From positions 15,947,631 to 16,011,630 of the forward strand of contig NC_133294.1 in the NCBI RefSeq assembly GCF_005239225.2: a stretch of 64,000 nt of DNA. The letters are read 5' to 3'. A program made the position numbers and the translations under genes. The notes under the pieces are model-generated. The model had not been told where the DNA came from and did no database searches. It worked only from the letters and a program-made list of their open reading frames with translations. Origin of the DNA: Populus alba. Lineage: Eukaryota; Streptophyta; Magnoliopsida; Malpighiales; Salicaceae. Within the stretch, counting starts at the first letter, position 1. Each line of letters begins with the position of its first letter. Positions 35,391-47,659 of the stretch are shown piece after piece.

Positions 35391-36760
35391 TAGAAGGCTA
35401 AAAATATAAGAAAAAAAAGTGTACAGAATCATACCCGAGGACTGAAGTGAAAATTTAACCCTTTTTACCCTTCATTGAGCTGAAGAACGGGCATGAAGGG
35501 GACCTTCAAAGTCCAGTCTTTTTTACTGCAAGTGCATCCGGTACTTTCTTCTTGTACCGTACCACATTGTCATTAAAATCGACAAAAATAGCCTTTACTA
35601 GTTCACCGTATTCAATTTTTTTTAGTGGTTTATTTTATCATTAATTTTAGAATTTTAAAAAATTAATTAGGATATCCATAAGCTGACTTGAATATTTATA
35701 ATTATATATAAAAAAAATTATTTCATGTATATATTCAGAAGTCACAGATGTAAGACTCGAACTCCAAAATTGTAACCTCCTTTGTTTTTCTGCAGAGGTA
35801 AGTACTTGCTAGATTTGGTGGGGGATATGGAAGAAAACAAAATTCTCCTCGGTGGTTGGTATAATTGCGATGTAATGATTTTTCAGCAAAGAGAAATGAA
35901 AACAAAGAAAAAATGTACTTCGACAAGTCCCTTCTGTTTGCCCGAATTTATTTTAGGGGACCCAAGATTTTAGCTAAATTATTGAAAGTTTGCTTGCGAT
36001 GAGGGGAAAGCAAATTTGCTTCTGGCATTTTCATCATTGAACTACTTTTATTTTTTTGGACAGGCAACAACTTTTTAATCTAATAATTATATTGCCATGG
36101 CTGTCAGGCATGCATGCTATTTACTATATATATATATATATATATAACATCCTTTTTAAAACGGTGGATCTGTAGTAAGATCCGAGTTTCAAATAGAAGG
36201 TTAGTTAAATTGATTTAATTATTAATTTTAAAAAAAAATTAAAATAACATTATTTTAAAAAAAAGATTAGTGGATTTTGATCGGGTTTTATTCAATTTAC
36301 AAGTAAACTTGGGTTTTTTATAAGTTAAGTGGGGTCAATTCATTTCTTTTCTGTTTTCGACTTGAATTGATTTAAATTATGTATTAGCTGGATTCAAATT
36401 AACCATCAGGTTAATTTGCTGGGATAAATTTATTGTTTCGATTTTATGCAATGCAAAAACTCTACTTGGACCCCATGTTTTTTTATGGTGCACGACATAT
36501 GGGAGGTAGTTACCTCACTTGACTGTAATCCAAGTCACAATGAAACACCAGTTTTCGGAGGCCATTGATTTTATGGTCATTCTGCAAGGTCAATGATTTC
36601 ATTCAAAGCTTATAATTATGAAAAATTAGTTGCAACATATACCCATATTTATTCCTAGATCGAGACTTAATTTTTATAAAAAAAATAAATAAATGGAAAA
36701 TGATAGATCACAACAGTCTACTCTAATAAGCATATTGGTCCACTACACACATCATCGAAT

Positions 36761-36788
36761 ATACATACATACATATGTATGTATGTAT
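36761..36788. repeat. 28-bp (CATA)n/(TATG)n palindrome
   Basis: Tetranucleotide ATAC repeats switch exactly at acat|atgt into ATGT repeats, making 14-base arms that are perfect reverse complements. A microsatellite inversion of this kind can form a hairpin. Confidence 0.85.
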
Positions 36789-37389
36789 GTATATAAACTC
36801 TAGAAATCGAGCCATTAATAGATAGAATTCTAGTTAATTGTTTCTTATTTTTTAATGGCTTGTTATGTCATGTTTAATTTCATGACAAAAGAAGATTTTC
36901 TTGCTTGTTCATGTGAGTTAAATGTAGAGTATTAGAAGACAAGGAATTGAAGTACAAGTTAAAACTTTGTTTACAATACCACCTATCATGATTATTCCTT
37001 CGCGTGATGGAAGAAAACAAGGGTGCATCTTCAAATTGCTATATATATATATATATATATATATATAGGAGTCTCAATTTTACCTCAAACAAATCTTTGA
37101 ATCAATTTCATCCTCCAAGTTTCACAATTCTTAATTAAATTTTTTCAATCGTATCTGATCATGAATTCCATCTAAATTATGCTCTTTATCATAAAAAAAA
37201 AAAAAAAAAGCTATTCTTTTTATAGAAAACATACCAATTTATGTTAGAAAAAACAAAATAAGAAATACAAATTGTTCAAGGGACTAAATAGATATATCTC
37301 AAGAAATTGATTTTGACCAATTGATTACTAATATAATAAACACTTACCAACAAGTTGCTCTCGCAATTATGCAAATTATTCTTGGGTGC

Positions 37390-37610
37390 GTTACTTAAGG
37401 AGGTTGAAGAGTATTAATGTGATTGTTTTAAAATATTTTTTATTTAAAAATATATTAAAATAATATATATTTTTAATTTTAAAAATTTATTTTTAACATC
37501 ATCAATTTAAAATAATCTAAAAACACAAAAAAATATATAAAATAAAATATAAATATTTAAAAAATACTTTTAAAACATAAAAATAAATCACAAAATAGCA
37601 TCCATAAAAC
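37390..37610 (+). mobile_element. AT-rich ~200-bp MITE-like element (family copy 4)
   Basis: Left part gggtgcgttacttaagg, core aaatatattaaaataatata and ttatttttaacatcatcaat, right part aaacataaaaataaatcac. It abuts the proximal promoter of the DUF538 gene, so it may supply or displace promoter sequence. Confidence 0.5.
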
Positions 37611-37841
37611 CCAACATCTATGATTAAGGCTCATGAGGCGATACATTACGGAACAATACAAGATCCTAATCAAACACACTTTGGTCCCATTTCACCAACA
37701 ACCAAGGCCAATTCAGTCATTCCACCTCTCAAACCCTCCCTTTTTTTTAAAAAAACAGTCTACTCTCTAGCCCGAAACCACCCCCAAACCCCTCCCTCGA
37801 TCTTCTCCCTCCCTCTCTTCACTCTCTCTAAACAAACCACC

Positions 37842-38775
37842 ATGGCCACCATTAACACCAAGACCATAGTAGTCTCTTTCTGCACACTGAGCTTGGTGTT
37901 AATCTTCTCTCCGCAGCTCTCTTTCTCCTCCTCAATCCACGACCTGCTTATCTCAAAAGGGCTACCAGCTGGTCTACTCCCGAAGGAAGTGAAGTCCTAC
38001 ACTGTGTCTGAAGATGGCTACTTGGAGGTGTTTCTTGATGGTCCATGCTTGACCAGATATGAGAACAGGGTCTTGTTTGAAAGTGTAGTGAGGGCTAATC
38101 TCACTTATCTTAGCCTTTCAGGAGTTGTTGGCTTGTCTCAAGAAGAACTCTTTCTTTGGCTACCAGTGAAAGACATCACAGTTGATGACCCAAGATCAGG
38201 ACTTATTTTGTTTGACATTGGGGTTGCTCATAAGCAACTGTCCTTGTCACTCTTTGAAGATCCACCTAGCTGTAAGCCTCAAGGTATCGCATTTGTTTAA
38301 TCTTTACTTCTTTTTTCCATCAAGTCCTGAATCTTTAGTACTTAATCTCCTACTGCAAGGATTTGACTTCATCGTTCTTGGTATTGGTTTCCATATTTCC
38401 TTTGTAAGTTATGGAATGGCTAAGGAAATATAGCAGTTTTGCTTTGGACATGGTTAGGAAGATGAAGCTGCCTTGAATTTTATTATCTGCCATGCCTGTT
38501 GCTTTCACTGGCTTGTGTTTCAGTCCCAGAAACTGGCCACAGAGTACTGCGTTTCACCTTTTCCCTTTTTCTGTTACCTTTCACAAATAATCAGAAGAAA
38601 TTTCCTAAAAAGAACAGACACAGCATTTTAACCGCAGGGCATAACTGTACAGCATTGTTTGATCTATTACATATATATTTTTTCATGATTGGGAGTACTG
38701 TTAATCATGTGAATGCGTGCAGGTGAGTCGAAGAATCATGCGAGGAAGGAGAGAGGGTTTGAGGCTGTGAGATAG
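37842..38775 (+). CDS. DUF538-domain protein with signal peptide, two exons
   Basis: Exons 37842-38283 and 38723-38775 join through a GT-AG intron (phase 1) to give 164 residues, close to the family norm. The first ~28 residues (MATINTKTIVVSFCTLSLVL onward, ending near FSSS) form a hydrophobic signal peptide, so the product probably enters the secretory pathway. The DUF538 domain follows: GLPAGLLPKEVKSYTVSEDG, LDGPCLTRYENRVLFE, LSGVVGLSQEELFLWLPVKD and LSLSLFEDPPSCKPQ. The second exon adds only GESKNHARKERGFEAVR. The family is plant-specific, with no agreed molecular function; it has been linked to stress responses and lipid-like ligand binding by structural comparison. The ATG at 37842 was chosen over the in-frame ATG at 37620 because it alone gives a signal peptide and lies after a CT-rich leader. 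No lesions. Confidence 0.93.
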
Positions 38776-39954
38776 AAGATGCACGCCATGCTGTTCCAAC
38801 TTTGTCATTTTCCATGGAATGTTTTGTTTAATGATTCCATAATATAATCATAGATTAGATTAGAGGTTTTGTTAGCTATATAAAGTATAAAAATGGCAAT
38901 CATGGAATCTGGTGTCCTTATCAAATTACAGGTTCTAATCTTCTAACTTTTTGTTAATTGCCTTTTGTTGCCACCCTAACCAATTAATCTAATGTTTACA
39001 GTAAAAAAATAAAATCAAAGCAAGGAATCTAATACAATACAATTATTCTAATAAATCACCATCTCTCCAATTACCCACTTCTACGAATCTTAATAGCCGG
39101 CTACATATAGAGCACTTAAAAAAAAAAAAAATCTTCACGGGTAAGAAATTTTGTGTTGTTCATATGTTATTATATTAATTATTTTCTGAATTATATATTT
39201 TTTTGAGAAATACTAAATAAAAAAATTCTTATATCTTTTGATGCGCTATAATTTTATTTATTTATTTATTTAAAGTTGAGTTTATAAAATAATTAGCAGG
39301 ATACAATTAATCACTCATGGAGTAGAGTAAAATTCTCCAAAGTTTGGTGCTTCTTTGCAAGCAAAAAAAAAAAAAAAAACTATTTAGGTTATAATTCTTT
39401 TTGTTTTTTAAGTGAAAATCCCTATTGTTTAGGGAACTAAAATATACCCGAAATTGGAGGGATCTTAGGTAGGGTCATATATCTTTGTTTTAGTGGGACC
39501 CACAAGCACCTAACCGTAGGGTTCCCCATCAATAATTGCACTTTATTTTTGTGATTGTGCCTTTGGCACTTTCGTGGACTTTCACCTCTGGCACTGGTGA
39601 TCCTTATTCGATGGTGGGGTCATATATCTTTTATTTTATATGTTCAAATTTTAATAATGGTTTTTATAAAATTTTATTTCTTCAAATATCGATATTAAAT
39701 AAATTATGACACCGGGCAGTTTCTTTAATTTCTCTCCTTTATTTATTAATAAATGGATTCTATCACAATTCTAAAAGCTATTTGAAATACCTTGGCGCAA
39801 TTTAATTAACAAAATAAATTAATTAAAAACTAAGATTTATTTTCATAAATTAGTTTATGTACTAATTCCTCTTTAAAATGAGCATTTGAACTTGCCAAGG
39901 TACCATCATGTTCTTATCTTACAAGATATTTAACTTCCATCAAAGTTTTGGGCA

Positions 39955-40110
39955 CTAAGTTAAGAAATTGTTTCTTAAAATATATTTTTTAATATATTAA
40001 AATAATATTTAAATTTAAATTTATTTTTAATATTAATACATTAATTCTATTAAAAAAATTAAAATTTTTTTAAAAACACGATTTTACTATAAAAACAAAC
40101 ATTCTTCATC
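39955..40110 (+). mobile_element. AT-rich MITE-like element (family copy 5)
   Basis: Core aatatattaaaataatattt and ttatttttaatattaatac, then an A-rich right half ending aaaacacgattttac. Borders decayed. Confidence 0.45.
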
Positions 40111-40744
40111 TTTACGCTAAATGCTTGAGATATTTCATGCCGGAGACTTGATAAAAATCTTGAAATGTCTCATCTTGACTGTAACTCTTTTGTTTTCATT
40201 TAACTTCTCCTCCTTCTCCTTTTCAAATTGGAATATGATTGTGACTACTTTGTCCTTTCATATTTATTTGCCTTATGAATGGTCAAGTTCTCAACTTAAC
40301 TTTCTTCCATGATTATGGCCAACTTGCAACCACTGGTAAGACTCAGGAATTAAAGTAATTTGTTTTTTTTTTTTTTAGTTTTATGATTGAGTTCTATATT
40401 ATTAATATAATAATTATTTGAGACTTATATGATAATTAATTTTAAATTTATAAGATTAATTAAAGTACGTGTAAGTTAGTATCTATATTAATAATAAAAA
40501 AAAATTATAGAGAACTTGAAAGGTATGGCTATGAAATTATTTTTTTTTTTTAAAAAAAAAATTGTAGCATATATAGTATTTAAAGAGAAAGGGGTCATTG
40601 TCTATTGCATTTGGCTTTACATTAGAACCATCCACGATTTAACCTGCATCGTTATAGTATATTAGAAAATAATAAAAATAATTATAGTATTAAAAGGGTG
40701 AGTTGACATTTAATCAACCTTGGAAAATTATGTGAGGAAGAATA

Positions 40745-40950
40745 TGTTTGCGTAGTTTGGTAATAGTTATTTTTCAAATAATTTTTTGTGTTGAAATATA
40801 TGTTAATGATATTTTTTTTATTTTTAAAAAATTATTTTTAATATTAGCACATCAAAATAATTCAAAATATATAAATCACATTAAATTTTATTAAAAAAAA
40901 TTTTTTTTTGAAAAAAACAATTTACACCACGTTTCCAAATAATTTTTAAA
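40745..40950 (+). mobile_element. AT-rich MITE-like element (family copy 6)
   Basis: One of the better kept copies. The left end gtttgcgtagtttggtaat and the right end ttacaccacgtttccaaata suggest inverted TTTGG/CCAAA termini. The core aaaattatttttaatattag and acatcaaaataattcaaaat match the family. Confidence 0.55.
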
Positions 40951-41659
40951 ACTATATAATACAATGGGATGCTGATGCCTCTCCTGCTCGAGATACATAG
41001 AAGTTTTCCACCGATGAGATTGTATTAATTAATGTTCTTACTAATGTTACAAGTCTATTAGGTGTGCTCATTATAAATATATACATGAATCAGTTTAATT
41101 CAAGTAGGTTAATTAAAATTAAAATGATAGTGTTCTATTTTTAAAAAAATTATAAATAAAAAATAATATTGTTTTGAAATAAAAAAAATCAACCTGATTT
41201 TAACTAAATCAATTAAATTACGAGTTAATTCATCATTAATGTGGTTAAATTAAATTTACTTTACTCTACGAAAACATCATTTCTTAACAAGAACAGTATC
41301 GAATTGTATGATATTACTTGACATTCTTTAGTTTTTCCTTTTTTCTCCCCCCTAAAACGTGTTTACTGTTTATTGTTCTAAGAAACATAAAATGCGATTA
41401 CTTGTTGTCCAAATCTGTGGAAGCTAAACAAGAACAATTTTAAAGAAAAATTGAGAACAAATTGAAATCGAACTCCGCGAATGATCAGTCAATCAATAAT
41501 GTTATGTCACCCCCTTAAAATACATCAACCTGCTTGAGCTTTAGAATGCAAGAAAAGGATCCGCGAACTGATGATCAGCCAATGCTCACATATTGTGGTT
41601 ATCATAGAAATCATGCAAAAAAGACTTGGAAAATAAAACTGATCATGACTCTGGTTGTG

Positions 41660-41885
41660 CACGCGGTGCCTCAGGTGACCAAGCCACTTCTTTTGTGCCC
41701 TTGGCAGCTAGCCGCGACAAGCTTGCGGGGGAGCTCACCCTTGACAAGACCTCTCCGTAGGCCTGCACCTCGGATGGTGAATGATGACTGTCCCAGGGAT
41801 GCCCTCCTCCATGCATTGGTTCTGCCATCACTTCTTGCGGAGATCTGTATTGGAAAGTCAATTGGGCCTTCATCTACAAGGTCAG
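41660..41885. other. GC-rich island open on the minus strand
   Basis: About 225 bp has base composition unlike the flanks and is open in two minus-strand frames. One reads SSPASLSRLAAKGTKEVAWS and the other QISARSDGRTNAWRRASLGQ. The plus strand is open too (41534-42037). None of these translations shows a family motif I recognise. It could be a captured gene fragment or part of a retroelement. I do not call a gene. Confidence 0.3.
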
Positions 41886-42119
41886 ACATCACTTTAACAC
41901 TAAAACCTCCATTATTGGGCTATGATTCTATCTTATATACAACTCTTTTTCTTCATAAAAACACACACACACAGAGGGAGGGTGCTGTCCTCGAAGGATC
42001 TCTAGCTCTCCACCTCCTAGTACCAAGTTGGACATGAGAGTGTATTATATTATTTTATGAGAATTTCCTCCATCTCTCTCTTATATATATTTTCATTACA
42101 GTTGTTAAATGTTAGTTAA

Positions 42120-42790
42120 AATCTAGATCAGTATCTCGGGTCAATTCTAAAAAGACTTGATTAATTTAAAGGCTAAACTGGTTCAAGTTTGTTAAAAAAC
42201 CAACCGATGCAACAACTTGGACAAATCCGGTTGACTCGGCAGGTCAACCCGTAACCCGAGCAAGACTCAATGTTTTTTTTTTTTTTTTTAAATATGAGAT
42301 TTGAAATCCATTAGTATATATATATTTATATTCGTAAGAAAAAAATTATGTTTTTTCAGTGTTGGAAATAAAAAATTTTTGATTTAAATACTTCAACTTA
42401 AAAGGATAACATAGTATCCTTTTAATGTGAGATTTAAAAACTATTAATATATATACTCTATGTTCTAAAAAAAAAACTATTTTTTTTTCATGTGGGAAAA
42501 AAAAAAATTTTTGTTTAAATATTTCAACTTAAAAGTTTAACTCAATATTTTTTAATGTATGATAAAAAACTTTTTAAAAATATTCTTTTAAAACTTTATT
42601 ATTTATAATATGCATAGCCTATATTTACATGGATTTTTTTTTTTAATTTTTTCATATAAAATATTAAAAATTTTATTTTTTTTTAAATTTTTCCCAGTTG
42701 ATCCGAGTTAACTCAAGTTGACCCATAAAATATAGGACCCGATCCTTTGACAGAGTTAATCCCGAATTTAATAACCATGATTGAATCGAT
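42120..42790 (+). mobile_element. Repeat element with ~120-bp sub-repeats (copy 1)
   Basis: The ends are GC-richer: left ccggttgactcggcaggtca and cgtaacccgagcaagactc, right gatccgagttaactcaagtt and aggacccgatcctttgac. The interior repeats a unit of about 120 bp: tttaatgtgagatttgaaa, ttagtatatatat, a poly-A, ttatgttttttcagtg, and tacttcaacttaaaaggata with acatagtat. The interior ends in cataaaatattaaaaatttt. The same structure occurs at 56.5-57.1 kb. The ends are inverted relative to one another in general composition, but exact terminal repeats and a target duplication were not fixed. Confidence 0.5.
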
Positions 42791-43764
42791 GTATTGTGAA
42801 ATCATCAATATTATTTTAAAAGAATATTTTAATAAGATAAATTCAATAATATATAAAAAAATCATTAATAATAATTTAAGTGCGTTGCAATTATTGTTTA
42901 AAGATTACGAATGAGTCACTTAGTGACTAATATATCCACTCTATTTATTCTATTTATTGTTAGTGATATTTATTAGTATTATTAAATTAGTCTCATGAAA
43001 ATTTTTATGATGATATTAATATTATTGTAATTAAAATTGCAGTGCGCTTTTCTGATATCTTTTTCTTTATTTCTTTGTTTTTTCTCTCTCTCTCTCATCT
43101 CTCATTCTCCCTTGATACGCACCCTTTTTCACCATTTTTCAACCAATAAACTATGCTATTTTACTAATTTCTTCTTAAACTGAGTTGTTTTGCCACTATT
43201 TTTTAACTAACATGCTAATAAGAAAAAAATAATCATCAAATAAATTACTCGGAATTGTAAGAAGTTTTTTGATGATCTGCACTTGATCCTGTTTTCTAAG
43301 AGAGGCTCCAAATGACACGATCAGAGTTTTCGGGGTTCTATGTTTCGTTACTCCGACGTCGTATTCTATGTAATCCATGTGCAAATCTCATGCCCAGTGA
43401 GTAAGTTCTCCACTTTTACTAGTCCAAATTCAGAATGCATATCTATCCTCTGCTCTCGGTCCTGTCCTTCCTGCGAACCTCACCACGGTAGGTGCTCTGT
43501 ATCTTCGCCGGACTGCGGCAGCTACACTCGGATTGTGGTATAGATAATTTTAAAAAAAAGCGTATGTTTCCAATCAAGTATATAATAAATGATTCCTAAA
43601 GTAAATTACCATATTTATCCTTTTTTTTTTTTTTTTTTTTTTAACTTTCCAACCATAAAAATATTCTTAAATAACAATGAATAAATTTAGTAAATGAATA
43701 AAGAAGCTAAAGTAATATTATGATTTTAATTGATATGAAAAGATAATTATAGAATATAGAGTGT

Positions 43765-43960
43765 TTAAGAGTGTGATAGTAGTTACTTTTCAAAAAGTTT
43801 TTTATTTTAAAATATTAAAATAATATTTTTTATTTTTTAAAAATTATTTTATGATATTAAAATATTAAAATGATCTAAAAACATAAAAAATATATTAATT
43901 TTTTTTAAAAAAATTTCAATAACATTTTTTCCAACCACGGTGCCAAATACTTACAGTGTT
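43765..43960 (+). mobile_element. AT-rich MITE-like element (family copy 7)
   Basis: Left end gtgtttaagagtgtgatagt, core aaaaattattttatgatatt and aaaatgatctaaaaacataa, right end aaccacggtgccaaatactt. The GTGTTT and AAATAC ends are weakly inverted, as in copy 6. Confidence 0.55.
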
Positions 43961-44622
43961 CATTTTTTCCTAGAGATTCTTCACCCATGGCTTAAAAATT
44001 TGTGCACAATACTCTATTATAATTAATTTAAGTATAATATTTAATTAAAATTCAATAAATAAATAAATTAAGTTAAAAGGTAAATTGAATTCACTTATTT
44101 AAAAACAAATGAATTGAGTTCATTTATTAATCTCATTCACTTTCATTATATTTCTTTAAATATATATTAAAAAATAGATAAATAAATATTTTTAAAAATT
44201 AGTTTTAACATAAAATTTCTACTTTTTAAAAGTATAAATTAGTACTAATTTTAAAGACTAAATTATATTTTAAATTTAATTCTTACCTATAAAGTAATCT
44301 TAATTACGAGATTTCATTAAAATTACACCTATGCTGTAATTGGAATTCAAAGAATTACAATAAAATTAAATAAAAACATTTAATGATAATTTGAAAGCAA
44401 AAATTTGCGTTGTATTTTCCTTTAAAAAAGATAAAGTCCTCGAATAAAGTCATAAACCAAAAAGCTTACACTCCAAGGCACCACCACAAGAAAGAACTCG
44501 ATAGATCCCTCACTCCTCTCTCTCATATCTCCTTCTTCTAATAATAAATAAAGAAATCGTTTCGCTAAATAAAAACCCAGGAACGTCGCAGCGTTTTCGA
44601 TTTCCGTAATCAAACACGAACT

Positions 44623-47600
44623 ATGGGAGGAGGAGGAGTCATGAGAGCAGCGGTCAAGGTGGTCGGAACTGGAGTGGCCAACGCCGGAATCCGCCGGGGA
44701 ATCTCTGGTGGAACACCGCCGGTGGAGCAGTCGATGCGCAACGCATCCAGTCCAGTTTCGGCGATCATGTCGTCGAAGGCGAGTGGAGGTGAGGTCGCGG
44801 CGGGGATGCAGAGGCCTGCATGGGAGGTGGATGAGTGGGAGTTAGCTGGTGGCGTTGAGGAGGAGATGGTTGTGGATTCGGCTGAGCCGGTGGCTAGAGT
44901 TGTTTTCTGGGGTGCCCCGCCGAGTTTGCAGGAGGCTAAGGCGGCTACTTGTGAATTGAAGGATGCTTTGCAAAAGTAAAGTTTTGATCTTTATTCAAAA
45001 TTTCTCTTTTTATTTACTTGTTTCTAATTTTATGTGATGTTATTGGGTTTTTCTTTTCTGTGTATAAATTTTATTTGAAATTATTTACAATTATTGGAAT
45101 TATTGAAATTCTTGTTTGAAAAATTGAAAGTGTGACTGTGTGAGGCTTTGATTTTTCTCCCATCTGGTTTCAGTTTGTAGAAACTGTGATAGATACCGAA
45201 GAAATGAAAAGAATGGAACATAAATCATACTTTGTTTGTTGAATGTATAGAGGAAATGAAGCCTTACCTTTGTAATTATAGTTTCCACTGAAGAAATTGG
45301 TAGAAGTTCTTAGAGATTTTTCAACACTTTCTTGTTTCTTATTAATAAAAAAAAAAGAACAAAAATTTGCATTATATTTCAGAGTTTTGGATAATTTATT
45401 GTTTCTTGAATCTTCGAACTTCAGGAATTGAAGAAATGATTTATTTTTTGCATTAAATTCTGGTTCTTTTGTTGCTACGTAGGTTTATTTGGTGTCATCA
45501 TTTAGGTTAGGTTTAAATGGTTGATTGAACTTTGCATTCTATGTACGCATGATTGGTTTGGGCGGAGATTTTTAGATGGACCTCTTACTGATTGTGCTGT
45601 ATATCTTTCATAGTTTTTGAGTAATGCGGTGTGATCAGTTCCCATATCAATTCTTTTTATTTTTATTGAATAATCTCTCATCTACTTTTGAGATGTGCGA
45701 GTCAAGGTAGACAGCGTAAATGAAGGTTCATATATAGCAACTTGAGTTTGATGTAACTTCTTAGGGCATGTGGCCAAAATGCACGGTAATCAGAAAGTTT
45801 CAGTACACATGCTGACAAAAAGCTGTGGCTTTTCTCGTCCTTTTGGGAAGCTTCCAGGCATATAAATACTCTCAAGAGTGTGTGTGTCTGTGTATCTTTA
45901 ATCTCTTTCTCCACTATCATTGCACTTTCGTGGCAAGTGAAGTTGCTGAAGTAGTAAATATTATGAACTGGGGATGCATTTCTTAGAGGGTTGCTGTGAT
46001 TATATCAAATACCATCCTTGAGGAATGTATGTTCCTTGATGTTTACTCACTCTTTTGTGTTTGAATAGTTTTGCCTCTGTAAGATTTCAGAGATCTTATT
46101 CTTATTTTTCTGAAAATTGAGGCTTATTTGTCTCTGCGGATCATCTCGTTTATTACTTTTCTAGATGAGCTTAGTTGTTAAACCTGGCACTTGCAGTCTT
46201 ATACAAAATTGGCTTAAAAATGAATGTGTGATGTTTTGTTTAAGTTATAGAACATCAGTGTTGCCAATTTTTTTTTTTATTAGCTATGCCATTAATTTAC
46301 TTTTTTGCCTTTTGTTCCTTATATTGATTCTGGTGGCCTGAAATTGTATTTACCTTTTCTTGACTTTATCGTCTTTCTATGCTGAACTGTTATGCACAGA
46401 GTATATCTGTCGCCTCCTAACTTGGGAACTGGCAGTTCACTTGGAGGTAGTCAGCTGTCTGGCCACCAGCTTACAAACTCTGACATTTTAGAAACTAAAG
46501 CTTGTATTAGCTGTGATCCAAATCGAGCTCCTGTGCCAAAATATGCTATGCAGGCATTTTCATTGCTTAATGAAAGTCCTAAAATTCAGGTTCTGATATA
46601 TCTCTCCCCCCCTTCAAGTTGTTCTTTCCTTTTCTTTCCTCCTATTGCTTAGACTGTTTTGTATTCATGGTGAATTAATTTGACAATAGAGTTGTAGTTG
46701 CACAAATATGTGTAAATGTTTTTTGCTCATACAGAATTAAATTAAGCTTCAATTATGTTTTTTTTTGTCGTTGATGATGCTTGGTATTGTTAGTTGCAAT
46801 TATTTTCCTAGCTTAACTTTAAGAACACTAAGCTGTCAATGCATTTCAAAAACCCCTGTGATTTCTCAGGGCCTGGACCATGCTGAGAATATATAACTGA
46901 TGTACTGCTTTGTTTTATAAATTATAAGCCCCCATATATAATACCTGAGGGCTTTTAATTTGATTGGATCTTCGAGGCCTCTTGAACATTTTGAAGTGTA
47001 TTTTCACATGTTCTATCATTGCATCCAGCATACCTTGTCTTTTGATTGATGAAATCAGCCTATGGGACTGTAGCTCACTGATTTTAGTATTATGCCCAGA
47101 CTGTGGTTGCTGCCCTTGCCTCAGATCCAAATGTCTGGAATGCAGTTTGGGAAAACGAAGCCCTTCAGGAATTGCTCCAGTCACAGAATGCAAGTAAGTG
47201 TACCCTTTTGTCTTTCAATCCACTCGTCTTTCTTCTTCTTATTTTTTATATTCCTGTTTTCTATGTCCTTCTGTTTTGCCTCTGAAGCCTAGGAATCTGT
47301 TGCAGATAAGGAATATGTTGCAGATAATGAGTCTGTTGGAGATACTGACTCTCTGGATGCAGCAGTATCTTCAAAGAAGCTCACAGAATTATCTGATGAT
47401 GAAAGTGAAACTGGAAACTCTCAAACTGGGCTCAGGGATGTCATCAATAACGTTAAGCTTACTGTGGTTGACATGGTGACAAATGTATCTGCTTACTTCA
47501 AGAAGATTTTTAGCTTTTCATCCGCCGAGCACACACCCGATGCCGCAGATGAAAATGCTGGATCATCTACCACTGAGAAGACCATGGGAGCCTCTCTCAT

Positions 47601-47649
47601 GGCTTTGGCAGTGATGGTCATAATGGTGGTTTTGCTGAGGCGCCCTTAA
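44623..47649 (+). CDS. Predicted tail-anchored plant protein of unknown function, four exons
   Basis: Exons 44623-44975, 46400-46589, 47100-47193 and 47306-47649 join in frame through GT-AG introns and give 326 residues. The N-terminal part is Gly/Ala-rich (MGGGGVMRAAVKVVGTGVAN), then acidic (WEVDEWELAGGVEEEMVVDS). The middle holds VFWGAPPSLQEAKAATCELK and, after exon 1, VYLSPPNLG, then VVAALASDPNVWNAVWENEA in exon 3. An acidic Ser-rich segment follows, then VKLTVVDMVTNVSAYFKKIF. The C-terminus MGASLMALAVMVIMVVLLRR ends with a single hydrophobic helix three residues from the end, a tail-anchor pattern for a cytosol-facing membrane protein. I recognise it only as a conserved plant protein without a named domain. 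The first ATG was chosen because it follows a clean leader; codon use and exon joins are all consistent. It converges on the cap methyltransferase gene. Confidence 0.85.
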
Positions 47650-47659
47650 AACTCTATTC

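Larger units (their letters stand above)
35400..37830. other. Intergenic region upstream of the DUF538 gene
   Basis: No coding segment was recognised. It contains (AT)n microsatellites near 36127-36148 and 37041-37068, a 28-bp palindrome at 36761-36788, and a MITE-like copy near 37.39-37.61 kb that ends only about 230 bp before the DUF538 start codon. The CT-rich leader at 37780-37835 is the likely 5' UTR of that gene. Confidence 0.5.
38790..44600. other. Repeat-rich intergenic region
   Basis: After the DUF538 3' UTR (to about 38930) there is no recognised gene. The stretch contains three AT-rich MITE-like copies (about 39.96, 40.75 and 43.77 kb), a GC-rich island at 41.66-41.88 kb, a repeat element with ~120-bp sub-repeats at 42.12-42.79 kb, and T or A homopolymers. 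A small, less AT-rich patch at 43.31-43.54 kb has the words cgacgtcg and ccggactgcggcag but no supported exon. Confidence 0.5.

Noticed and set aside
41534..41640. LTYCGYHRNHAKKTWK as a retroviral-type zinc knuckle
   Set aside because: The Cys/His spacing does not fit CX2CX4HX4C and no gag or pol sequence lies beside it.
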